Origin: an uncultured SAR86 cluster bacterium
Lineage (GTDB): Bacteria > Pseudomonadota > Gammaproteobacteria > Magnimaribacterales > D2472
Assembly (NCBI GenBank): GCA_902622845.1
Contig: CACNRI010000001.1
Location: 186,001 to 250,000, forward strand
Direction of reading: 5' to 3'
DNA length: 64,000 bases
Shown in pieces: positions 23,580-29,918 of this stretch (position 1 is the first letter of the stretch; each line of letters opens with the position of its first letter). A program made the position numbers and the translations under genes. Below the pieces are notes generated by a model that did no database searches, was not told the origin of the DNA, and saw nothing but the letters and a program-made list of their open reading frames with translations.

Positions 23580-24278
23580 CTAGCGCTCGTAACCCATTGC
23601 ATCGAACTCGATCATGCAGTTCTTATATATTTGGTCCTTAACTTTCTGCGACAACAGCTCGGATGCAGGCCTTCTGTTAGTTCGGAATTTGTGTTTGGTT
23701 TGTGGATAGTGCGCGACAATATCAAATTCAAGCCTGTCGCCGAGGGTCGTGAGGTCTTCCTGCATATTGTCAAAATTGACTATGAAATCGACAATAGGTT
23801 TTTCACCGTCTGAATAGGTTGGGTAATTGACGTAATGCTTCTTCTTCATAACACGCTCAAGCTCCTTGTCAAAACTCCAGTTCTTTTTTCCGCGCGCATG
23901 ATAATAGATATGTGATACAACCTTTTCGTACGGATGCCTTTCGATCGAAAAAGTGAAGTAATCATCGTAAGTTTTTTTGCCGACGTGCTCGCGAATCGCA
24001 ACAGCCGGCATATGATTGAAAAACTTGCCACGGCGTCTGGCACGTAAAAATTTCATCTTGCGTGCCTTTATCATATCGCGATATCGCTGCTCTCCAAGAC
24101 CACCGTAGTTCTGAGGTAACTTGCCGCCCATGTCCAGCCTGACGAGTTCGTCTTCAAACGATATCGGAGTGATGATGTCATCGGGACCACAGACTTGGCT
24201 CAGACTAACCTCCATGCTAGTGCCCGAGGTTTTTCGGGTCTTTACGAAAATAAACTTCTTTAAATGGCTAATGATCAT
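23580..24278 (-). CDS. Sulfotransferase (type-2 fold), accessory gene
   Basis: 232 residues. FVKTRKTSGTSMEVSLS is the PAPS 5'-phosphosulfate loop of Sulfotransfer_2 proteins and FSIERHPYEKVVSHIYY the 3'-phosphate-binding element. These enzymes move sulfate from PAPS to sugar or peptidoglycan-like acceptors; bacterial ones often decorate surface glycans. The GC content is visibly higher than in all neighbouring genes, implying recent arrival. The ATG overlaps the stop of the upstream sulfotransferase by 11 nt. Confidence 0.85.
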   Translation of the reverse strand: MIISHLKKFIFVKTRKTSGTSMEVSLSQVCGPDDIITPISFEDELVRLDMGGKLPQNYGGLGEQRYRDMIKARKMKFLRARRRGKFFNHMPAVAIREHVGKKTYDDYFTFSIERHPYEKVVSHIYYHARGKKNWSFDKELERVMKKKHYVNYPTYSDGEKPIVDFIVNFDNMQEDLTTLGDRLEFDIVAHYPQTKHKFRTNRRPASELLSQKVKDQIYKNCMIEFDAMGYER

Positions 24279-25071
24279 TGGTTGCTCTGCTGATTCGACT
24301 AAGTCCTTTCTTGCGGCGATAGATAGCTATTTTTCTCGAAGCATCAATGGATTGCGAAATTCTCTGCCAAAAAGGTTTTTTCTCCGAATACCGACTGTTA
24401 GATTTATCCGGTGTAACGCCGTCCAGAACAACTTCCCAATCCGGCGACGATTCGTATCCACAACCGATCAGATCTGGTGTCATTGTGCCGTGGATTGCCT
24501 GCTGTTGAACGATGCGACCGAGATGTTTTCGCCAGACACCGACACTGGTCGGTCCAATAGGACGGACGCCACGCATTGCAACCTTTGACTTTTCAGACAC
24601 TTGCGCGTGTTCATGGTACTCAGAAAATTTGTATTGTTTCTCAAGCCATGGAAATTTTGCAGTGATTTGGCTTTGTATGGCGTCAGGGTTATTTACAAAA
24701 TCCTCGTACCGGATATTGAGAAAACGATCGTGGCCGAACAGTGGGCGTGCACAGGCATGCAATTCACGCCAAAGCCTAATGTTCGAGTAGTACATATCCT
24801 CGCTCTTACCGTGCCGGCTAACGATGACATCACGTGGATCGCGCGTTACGTAAATGACATAGAGATTAGGATCGTCGATGACTCCTGGCATGTACAACGT
24901 ATCTTTGGGTCGTTTCGTGATAACCACATCATTGTTTTTTGCGGTTACGAGGTGAAAGCGAATCTCATGGTCATAATGCTTGTTTGTCCGAAAACAGGTG
25001 ACCATCGCCTCGTGCAAGAGAGTAGTGCCGGATCGCGGCGAGCATGCAACAATGTGAATGTGTTTAAACAG
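24268..25071 (-). CDS. Sulfotransferase with a non-ATG or lost start
   Basis: Reading the frame back from a TTG at 25017 gives HIHIVACSPRSGTTLLHEAM, the canonical phosphosulfate loop SPRSGTT, so the true N-terminus must lie further upstream. The frame opens just after a TGA (25077-25075) and offers CTG (25071) or ATT as starts but no ATG. Later motifs YVTRDPRDVIVSRHG (3'-phosphate site) and IRYEDFVNNP are typical of Sulfotransfer_1. Length from CTG is 267 residues. GC is as high as in its partner. The 5' end meets the R4 repeat, so the start may have been trimmed on integration. Confidence 0.75.
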   Translation of the reverse strand: MFKHIHIVACSPRSGTTLLHEAMVTCFRTNKHYDHEIRFHLVTAKNNDVVITKRPKDTLYMPGVIDDPNLYVIYVTRDPRDVIVSRHGKSEDMYYSNIRLWRELHACARPLFGHDRFLNIRYEDFVNNPDAIQSQITAKFPWLEKQYKFSEYHEHAQVSEKSKVAMRGVRPIGPTSVGVWRKHLGRIVQQQAIHGTMTPDLIGCGYESSPDWEVVLDGVTPDKSNSRYSEKKPFWQRISQSIDASRKIAIYRRKKGLSRISRATNDH

Positions 25072-25092
25072 ACGTCAACTCCCTAGTGCGCC

Positions 25093-25120
25093 GTCGACTG
25101 TAACTGAGTGTTTTTAACCC
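25093..25120. repeat. glmS-tail repeat copy R4
   Basis: Minus-strand reading AAACACTCAGTTACAGTCGAC encodes KHSVTVD. It shares GTAACTGAGTGTTTTTAA with R5. It lies between the sulfotransferase pair and the 36-residue reading frame. Confidence 0.75.
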
Positions 25121-25139
25121 AATCCCTGTATGATCTCAT

Positions 25140-25250
25140 TTAATTACCATTATTTTTAAAGAGTTTTTTAGAAATCTTAAATAATATTACAATTACTAAA
25201 TAGATCATTATTAAGTCAAGTACTATACTAATATTATCCCAAAATTCCAT
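25140..25250 (-). CDS. 36-residue single-helix peptide, array unit
   Basis: ATG at 25250 starts 22 nt after copy R3 and the frame stops 20 nt before copy R4, so it fits one unit exactly. The product has a hydrophobic core (IVLDLIMIYLVIVILF) flanked by charges and ending KKLFKNNGN. Small single-helix peptides of this kind are seen as toxins or regulators, but no family assignment is possible. Its boundaries and same-strand orientation are the best evidence. Confidence 0.42.
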   Translation of the reverse strand: MEFWDNISIVLDLIMIYLVIVILFKISKKLFKNNGN

Positions 25251-25272
25251 AATTGCAGTTCTCTATTTCCTT

Positions 25273-25312
25273 CTACTCCACCGTAACCGAGTGTTCTTAC
25301 CCCACCCAAAAT
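25273..25312. repeat. glmS-tail repeat copy R3
   Basis: Minus-strand sequence ends TCGGTTACGGTGGAGTAG, encoding SVTVE and a stop, with AACAC before it. Together with R2 it has a longer shared 5' part (TTGGGTGGGGTAAG), so the full unit is close to 40 nt. An imperfect dyad ACTC/GAGT spans the core. Confidence 0.82.
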
Positions 25313-25373
25313 TCATCTTATCTGTAAACTTTCTTCTTGTCTTTTTTTAATTGGTTTCTTTTTCATTAAACTT

Positions 25374-25760
25374 CTATGTGGTATTGCTGAACTTCTTGTG
25401 AGTCAATGTAAACAAACCTGCTCCGATTATAGTCCATAGAATATCATTCCAATCGAAGACACCTCTTCCAGGTGTAAAAATTGTAATGAACTCATTGGCA
25501 ATTAATCCCGATATGGAGATTCCTACTGACCAATAGAGTCGATTTTTAAATAAAGATGAATTAGGTTTGGATACTTCTGGAATTACTACATATAACAGAG
25601 CAGGCAATCCAATTCCTGGTAAGAAATTTGGAGCAACCCCAAGAAGATAAATTATTATTCCATTAGCACCATCGTAATTTGGTCTTATGTAATCCTGGAC
25701 TATAGAAAAAAGCAAAAAAGAAATAGCAAAAATAATGTAATAAACGAACTTTCTATTCAT
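25374..25760 (-). CDS. Four-helix membrane protein, array unit
   Basis: 128 residues with about four hydrophobic helices, opening MNRKFVYYIIFAISFLLFSI. The C-terminal part GRGVFDWNDILWTIIGAGLF resembles the last helices of VanZ-like membrane proteins, but only loosely. It lies alone between repeat copies R2 and R3. Function unknown. Confidence 0.6.
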   Translation of the reverse strand: MNRKFVYYIIFAISFLLFSIVQDYIRPNYDGANGIIIYLLGVAPNFLPGIGLPALLYVVIPEVSKPNSSLFKNRLYWSVGISISGLIANEFITIFTPGRGVFDWNDILWTIIGAGLFTLTHKKFSNTT

Positions 25761-25819
25761 TTTTATGTTTTATCACTAATATTTAATATCCACAATCTTG
25801 TAAAAGTGGACAGTTCTAT

Positions 25820-25860
25820 CTACTCAACAGTAACCGAGTGTCCTTACCCCACCCAATATT
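25820..25860. repeat. glmS-tail repeat copy R2
   Basis: Minus strand ends TCGGTTACTGTTGAGTAG, encoding SVTVE and a stop. It is about nine tenths identical to R3 over some 45 nt. Copies R2 and R3 bracket the 128-residue membrane protein. Confidence 0.82.
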
Positions 25861-25866
25861 CATTTC

Positions 25867-26589
25867 TTATATATCCCCCTTGATTTCTTTGATCTTGTTG
25901 TGGAGTTCTGTAATGTCATCTAAGATTTGTGGAACTATTTCAAGTTTGCTTTTGTCGTTTTCTCTGTAATAAAAAATTTCAACACCATTGCATTCAATGC
26001 ATATTGGGAGATTACTGAAAATGATTGTTTGTAGGTTTATATCTTTAAAAATATTTTTTATTTTCTTTTCATCTTCTTCATCATATTTCCCTGTACTTAC
26101 AAATAAATATTTTTCATCAAAACTTTTGTCTATGTGAACTGCTGTTTTTTCATTATCTAAAAATAACTTTTTTGGTTTTAATATAAAGACTGGTAGAGAT
26201 CTACCTTCCATTCTATATGAAAAAACCCAACTATAATTTAGGTAATCCAAATAAGATGATCCACCACTCTGCCATTTAAAAATTAACAGATTTCTGTTTA
26301 ACCTTGATTTTATTGGAAATGATAGAATCCCTTTGTTCCACAACTTTCTTGAGGGTATACGAATATCATTTCTAAATGTATAAGGGGGTTTTAGTTTTTC
26401 AATAATCAGTCCTTTGGATTTAAAAATTGGATCAAGTTTTTTAATTTTTTTACGATCATAATTAACTCCAAGAATTATTAGAATAATACCCAAAAATATT
26501 ACAATACCCAAAAATATTAATAATTCTGTTGGGTTATCAGATATGTTGATTTTAGTTAAAAATAAAAAATATTCTTGGATATCAGACAT
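25867..26589 (-). CDS. Membrane-anchored protein of unknown function, array unit
   Basis: 240 residues if started at ATG 26589; the frame stays open to 26664, with another ATG at 26649, so the start is unsure. One hydrophobic helix (PTELLIFLGIVIFLGIILII) is followed by a large cytosolic domain. No recognisable family. Codon use is AT-rich like the host. A short internal duplication at the 5' end repeats LTK-x-N-x-SD (see findings). The stop lies 6 nt from copy R2. Upstream, 26590-26801 holds no gene that I can see. Confidence 0.6.
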   Translation of the reverse strand: MSDIQEYFLFLTKINISDNPTELLIFLGIVIFLGIILIILGVNYDRKKIKKLDPIFKSKGLIIEKLKPPYTFRNDIRIPSRKLWNKGILSFPIKSRLNRNLLIFKWQSGGSSYLDYLNYSWVFSYRMEGRSLPVFILKPKKLFLDNEKTAVHIDKSFDEKYLFVSTGKYDEEDEKKIKNIFKDINLQTIIFSNLPICIECNGVEIFYYRENDKSKLEIVPQILDDITELHNKIKEIKGDI

Positions 26590-26801
26590 GTTAGTTTTAG
26601 TTAAAAATATTCTCCCATAACTCCTTATAAATGTCCTATGAATGCACATAAAAGATCGCAACAAGTCATATTAATCCCTTGTGACTTTCGCTGACACGAA
26701 AAAATAGGTGAAAATTTTAGGATTGTTTTTACCGGGGTTAATTTTTAGTGATTCTTGAAACCCCCGCAGATTGCAGGATTAAAATGAAAGTTCTTATAAA
26801 C

Positions 26802-26816
26802 TTACTCCACCGTAAC
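26802..26816. repeat. glmS-tail repeat copy R1
   Basis: Minus strand GTTACGGTGGAGTAA encodes VTVE and a stop; the Ser codon is not preserved (TTT). It lies in the 315-nt gap 26590-26904, which otherwise holds only the left 15-bp inverted repeat of the HNH unit. Confidence 0.72.
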
Positions 26817-26820
26817 AAAT

Positions 26821-26835
26821 TAGATTTGAGTGCAG
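26821..26835. repeat. Left 15-bp inverted repeat of the HNH unit
   Basis: TAGATTTGAGTGCAG here is the exact reverse complement of CTGCACTCAAATCTA at 28076-28090. The pair encloses 1,270 bp with one gene. Confidence 0.75.
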
Positions 26836-26904
26836 AATTAAGAGTATGGTTTTTTCTGAACCCTTTGTGAAACTTCAAATAAAATTTAATTTCTTTAAAA
26901 TCCA

Positions 26905-28059
26905 TCAGTTATTTTCTCGGTGAATTTTCAAATATTCTTTTTTTGGTTGGGCATTCTTGTTCTTGGGTATAAAAATTTTTTTACCCTCATATATTTTTAA
27001 TTGTTCGTATAGAGATTTGTCTTTTTTTGCAGATTCACTTACAACAACTCTGTAGTCATCGTCGATAAAGATAAGATTATTTTCAAAACATTTATCTACC
27101 AATTGTGACAAACATAACCCATTTTGTGGATCTAATCTTTTGTCCTTATGTTCTGACCATTTAAGAATATGCGCTGCTGTAAGAAGTGATGTGGTTTTGA
27201 TTCCGGTAATTGCACATTTGTTTTCGTAGTTTGGAAGAATAAGGTTATTTCTAAAATAACTCTGCCATTTGCCTCTTGATGAGGTTGTTTTTGCTTCAGA
27301 ATCTGGGACTGAGAAATCATGTTCAAATATTTTATTATGTGCCTTTGCGCCTATATCATTTTCTTCCTCGTCAAACTCTTGGATGTCTCCAGTTCCTTTA
27401 TTCAGAAGATACAGAAACTTATGCAATGGGATTTCATCCATTCCATACTGATCAAACATGTGCATCCAATCATCTCTTTCACCATCTAAGTCCCTTGGTT
27501 TCATATTTTTTTGATAGATTGGTTTTTTAAAATGAATTGGTTTTGAGATTCTTGCGCAAATGTCACCATCTGCTTGATACTGTTGACTATCTTTGTCGGG
27601 GTAAAATAAAGATTCTATTTTTCCCGCTCCAAAGAAATAAAACTGATTATTTAATGAAACTTTTTGGGGGACTCTATATATAAATAGATCTCCCTCCCTT
27701 ACCTTGTTATTTCTTTTTGTGTTCCATGTATAAATCTCAAAATCTTTATCTCTGTGCTCTTTTTTTCCTGTAGTTAATATAAAAAATTTTGTATCTAGGT
27801 CTAAGATTTCTTTTTTATAGGCATTTGTGCGAAGAGACCAAACTCCTGAACCTTTTTCATTTAGAGCAAAAACATCATGATTGCCTGACCAAGCATCACA
27901 GTCAGAGCAATTTCTTTCAAGGTTTCCTCTTGTTACTGCTTTCCACTCTTGACCTAAATTTTCACCTAGTATTTCTACTTGAGGATAAATTTCACTTAAA
28001 TGTGCTTCGCCGCCTGCTGATCTGAGTATTGTGGTTAGGGTTCCTCTCCAATTCTTCAT
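26905..28059 (-). CDS. HNH endonuclease, probable restriction enzyme
   Basis: 384 residues. The N-terminus LTTILRSAGGEAHLSEIYPQVE looks like a winged-helix DNA-binding module. A middle segment (FFILTTGKKEHRDKDFEIYTWN through GDLFIYRVPQ) resembles PUA/EVE-type readers of modified bases. The C-terminal HNH_2-like nuclease shows CAITGI, then LLTAAHILKWSEHKDKRLDPQNGLCL, with His-x(n)-Asn-His-type ligands. It probably cuts DNA, perhaps modified DNA (type IV), and acts alone since no methyltransferase is adjacent. It starts 28 nt after the glmS stop, so it is likely co-transcribed with glmS. Confidence 0.78.
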   Translation of the reverse strand: MKNWRGTLTTILRSAGGEAHLSEIYPQVEILGENLGQEWKAVTRGNLERNCSDCDAWSGNHDVFALNEKGSGVWSLRTNAYKKEILDLDTKFFILTTGKKEHRDKDFEIYTWNTKRNNKVREGDLFIYRVPQKVSLNNQFYFFGAGKIESLFYPDKDSQQYQADGDICARISKPIHFKKPIYQKNMKPRDLDGERDDWMHMFDQYGMDEIPLHKFLYLLNKGTGDIQEFDEEENDIGAKAHNKIFEHDFSVPDSEAKTTSSRGKWQSYFRNNLILPNYENKCAITGIKTTSLLTAAHILKWSEHKDKRLDPQNGLCLSQLVDKCFENNLIFIDDDYRVVVSESAKKDKSLYEQLKIYEGKKIFIPKNKNAQPKKEYLKIHRENN

Positions 28060-28075
28060 TAAAAATTATTTAAAC

Positions 28076-28090
28076 CTGCACTCAAATCTA
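28076..28090. repeat. Right 15-bp inverted repeat of the HNH unit
   Basis: CTGCACTCAAATCTA, whose last three bases are the reverse complement of the glmS TAG stop. Mate at 26821-26835. Confidence 0.75.
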
Positions 28091-28108
28091 TTCCACCGTG
28101 ACTGACTT
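28088..28108. repeat. Native glmS tail, R0 of the repeat family
   Basis: Minus-strand codons TCA GTC ACG GTG GAA TAG encode SVTVE and stop at the true glmS terminus. The array copies use TCG GTT ACG GTG GAG, differing only at third positions. This is the region bound by TnsD-type targeting proteins of Tn7-family elements. Confidence 0.85.
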
Positions 28109-29914
28109 GGCTAGATTCCTTGGCTGATCTATTTCAGTTCCTCTCAGAATAGATACTTCATAAGCCAAGATTTGAAGAGGAATGGTGTATAGAATCGGCT
28201 TAAGCAAAAAGTCACACTCTGGCATATTTATAAAGCTCCCTGAGCTTGTGTCCATTGTTACAGAGGAATCTGAAAAAACATAAAGCATTCCGCCTCTTGC
28301 TTTTACTTCTTCGAGATTTGATACCAGTTTTTCTACTATTTCACTTTCAGGCGCAAGGGCGATAACTGGCATATTTTCGTCAATAAGAGCTAGGGGCCCA
28401 TGTTTAAGCTCACCTGCTGGATATGCTTCTGCATGGATATATGATATTTCTTTAAGTTTTAGAGCACCCTCTTTAGATATTGGATAAAAAATTCCGCGCC
28501 CAAGGAAAAGTGCATTTTCTTTACTTGCGATTTCAGGAGCTATCTTAATGATCTCCTCTTTTAATTCGAGAGCTTCCTCGATCTTTTCAGGGAGCCTTCT
28601 TAGTGCTGTAATTACTCTTTCCCTAAGCTTAGGATTCATTTTTCTGCTTTTTGCTAATGACAAAACTAACAACATTAAACCTGTTAACTGTGTTGAAAAA
28701 GCTTTTGTGGATGCAACTCCAACTTCGGGACCAGCATTTGTGTATAGAAAAAAATCAGACTCTCTTGCAAGAGAACTGGTTGGGACATTGCATATGGTGA
28801 TAGTGGATAGGTAATCTTTCTCTTTTGCGTATCTCAAAGCTGCAATAGTATCAGCTGTCTCTCCAGATTGTGAGATTGTAACTAAAAGGGAGTCCTCGTC
28901 TACATGTGGATTTCTATATCTATACTCTGATGCATAATCTACCTGAGTTGGGATGCCTGCAATTGCTGATAACCAGTTAGCAGCTACTCTTCCTGCATGT
29001 AAACTTGTTCCGCAGGCAACAATTTGTATGCGTTTTACCTTTTCGAATAGTTCTGAAGATCCAATGCCGAATATATCATCTCTAACATCGTCGCCCCCCA
29101 CTCTGCCATCAAGGGTATTTAGAATTGCTTGAGGTTGTTCATATATTTCTTTTTCCATAAAGTGAGTGTATTCACCCTTTGAAATGGTTTGATATTCAGA
29201 GTCTATTTCCGTTACTTCTCTGTGTATAGGTTGTTTTTGTTCATCGTATATTTGAATTCTATTTTTTGAAATAACTGCAACATCCTCATCTTCTAGAAAA
29301 ATAAATTCATTTGCCAGTTTTCCAATCGCTAAGGGGTCTGATGCGGCAAAATTCTCATTTTCACCTTGGCCAACAAGTAGCGGAGATTTGCACCTTGCCA
29401 CATAAATATTATTTTCATCTTCTATATCTAAAATAGCTATTGCATATGCTCCTTCTAGCTTTTCTTTTGTCAAATATATTGAGTCAAGTATATTGTTTCC
29501 TTGGTTTAAAAAATAATCTAAAAGATGTCCGATTACTTCAGAATCGGTTTCAGAGCTAAATTGATAGCTTTTTTCTGTCAAAAAATTTTTAAGCTCAAGG
29601 TGGTTTTCAATAATGCCGTTATGAACAATATAAATTCTTTCATTTGATTTATGGGGATGTGCATTTTTTTCTGAGGGCTCTCCGTGAGTTGCCCATCTTG
29701 TATGCGCTATTCCAAGAGTACTATCAAGCTCTTCAAGTTTTAACTTTTCCTCTAGTAAACTCACTTTACCCAAAGTTTTTATGTGAGCAATGTTACTCTC
29801 TTGATGCAAAGCAAGGCCAGCTGAGTCATATCCCCTATATTCCATTTTATGAAGACCCTCTACAAGAAGCTCACTCACATTTCTATTAGAAGCTGCCGCG
29901 ATTATTCCACACAT
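28088..29914 (-). CDS. glmS: Glutamine--fructose-6-phosphate aminotransferase
   Basis: 608 residues, the full family length. Cys2 (MCGIIAA) is the glutaminase nucleophile; HTRWATHGEPSEKNAHPH and NGIIENH belong to the same domain. The two SIS isomerase domains contain CGTSLHAGRVAANWL, SQSGETADTIAALR and GRGIFYPISKEGALKLKEI. It makes glucosamine-6-phosphate from fructose-6-phosphate and glutamine, the first step to UDP-GlcNAc. It follows glmU by 4 nt. The terminus NLAKSVTVE is the classical attTn7 region, and an accessory array follows it directly. Confidence 0.98.
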   Translation of the reverse strand: MCGIIAAASNRNVSELLVEGLHKMEYRGYDSAGLALHQESNIAHIKTLGKVSLLEEKLKLEELDSTLGIAHTRWATHGEPSEKNAHPHKSNERIYIVHNGIIENHLELKNFLTEKSYQFSSETDSEVIGHLLDYFLNQGNNILDSIYLTKEKLEGAYAIAILDIEDENNIYVARCKSPLLVGQGENENFAASDPLAIGKLANEFIFLEDEDVAVISKNRIQIYDEQKQPIHREVTEIDSEYQTISKGEYTHFMEKEIYEQPQAILNTLDGRVGGDDVRDDIFGIGSSELFEKVKRIQIVACGTSLHAGRVAANWLSAIAGIPTQVDYASEYRYRNPHVDEDSLLVTISQSGETADTIAALRYAKEKDYLSTITICNVPTSSLARESDFFLYTNAGPEVGVASTKAFSTQLTGLMLLVLSLAKSRKMNPKLRERVITALRRLPEKIEEALELKEEIIKIAPEIASKENALFLGRGIFYPISKEGALKLKEISYIHAEAYPAGELKHGPLALIDENMPVIALAPESEIVEKLVSNLEEVKARGGMLYVFSDSSVTMDTSSGSFINMPECDFLLKPILYTIPLQILAYEVSILRGTEIDQPRNLAKSVTVE

Positions 29915-29918
29915 TCAA

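Larger units (their letters stand above)
22996..28108. mobile_element. Putative cassette array downstream of glmS
   Basis: Seven copies of a short repeat resembling the 3' end of glmS alternate with six genes or gene pairs, all transcribed like glmS on the minus strand. Units in order: HNH nuclease, one-helix protein, four-helix protein, 36-residue protein, sulfotransferase pair, lipoprotein. Genes usually start within about 60 nt after one copy and stop within about 90 nt before the next. No recombinase or transposase gene lies in the window. The pattern fits serial insertion at the glmS end; see the repeats listed individually. Confidence 0.6.

Noticed and set aside
23547-25086. Plus-strand reading frames across the sulfotransferase region
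   Set aside because: They lie antisense to sulfotransferases whose motifs are clear, and result from high GC.
26821-28090. Inverted 15-mers as a transcription terminator
   Set aside because: The arms are 1.25 kb apart with a gene between them, so they cannot form one hairpin in an RNA terminator.
22996-28108. A full Tn7 or Tn7-CRISPR element
   Set aside because: No TnsA, TnsB, TnsC, TniQ or cas genes are visible, and the repeats are longer than Tn7 target duplications. Only the site class resembles Tn7.
22996-28108. Classical integron attC array
   Set aside because: The repeats lack the attC core sites and no integron integrase is present. They resemble coding glmS ends.
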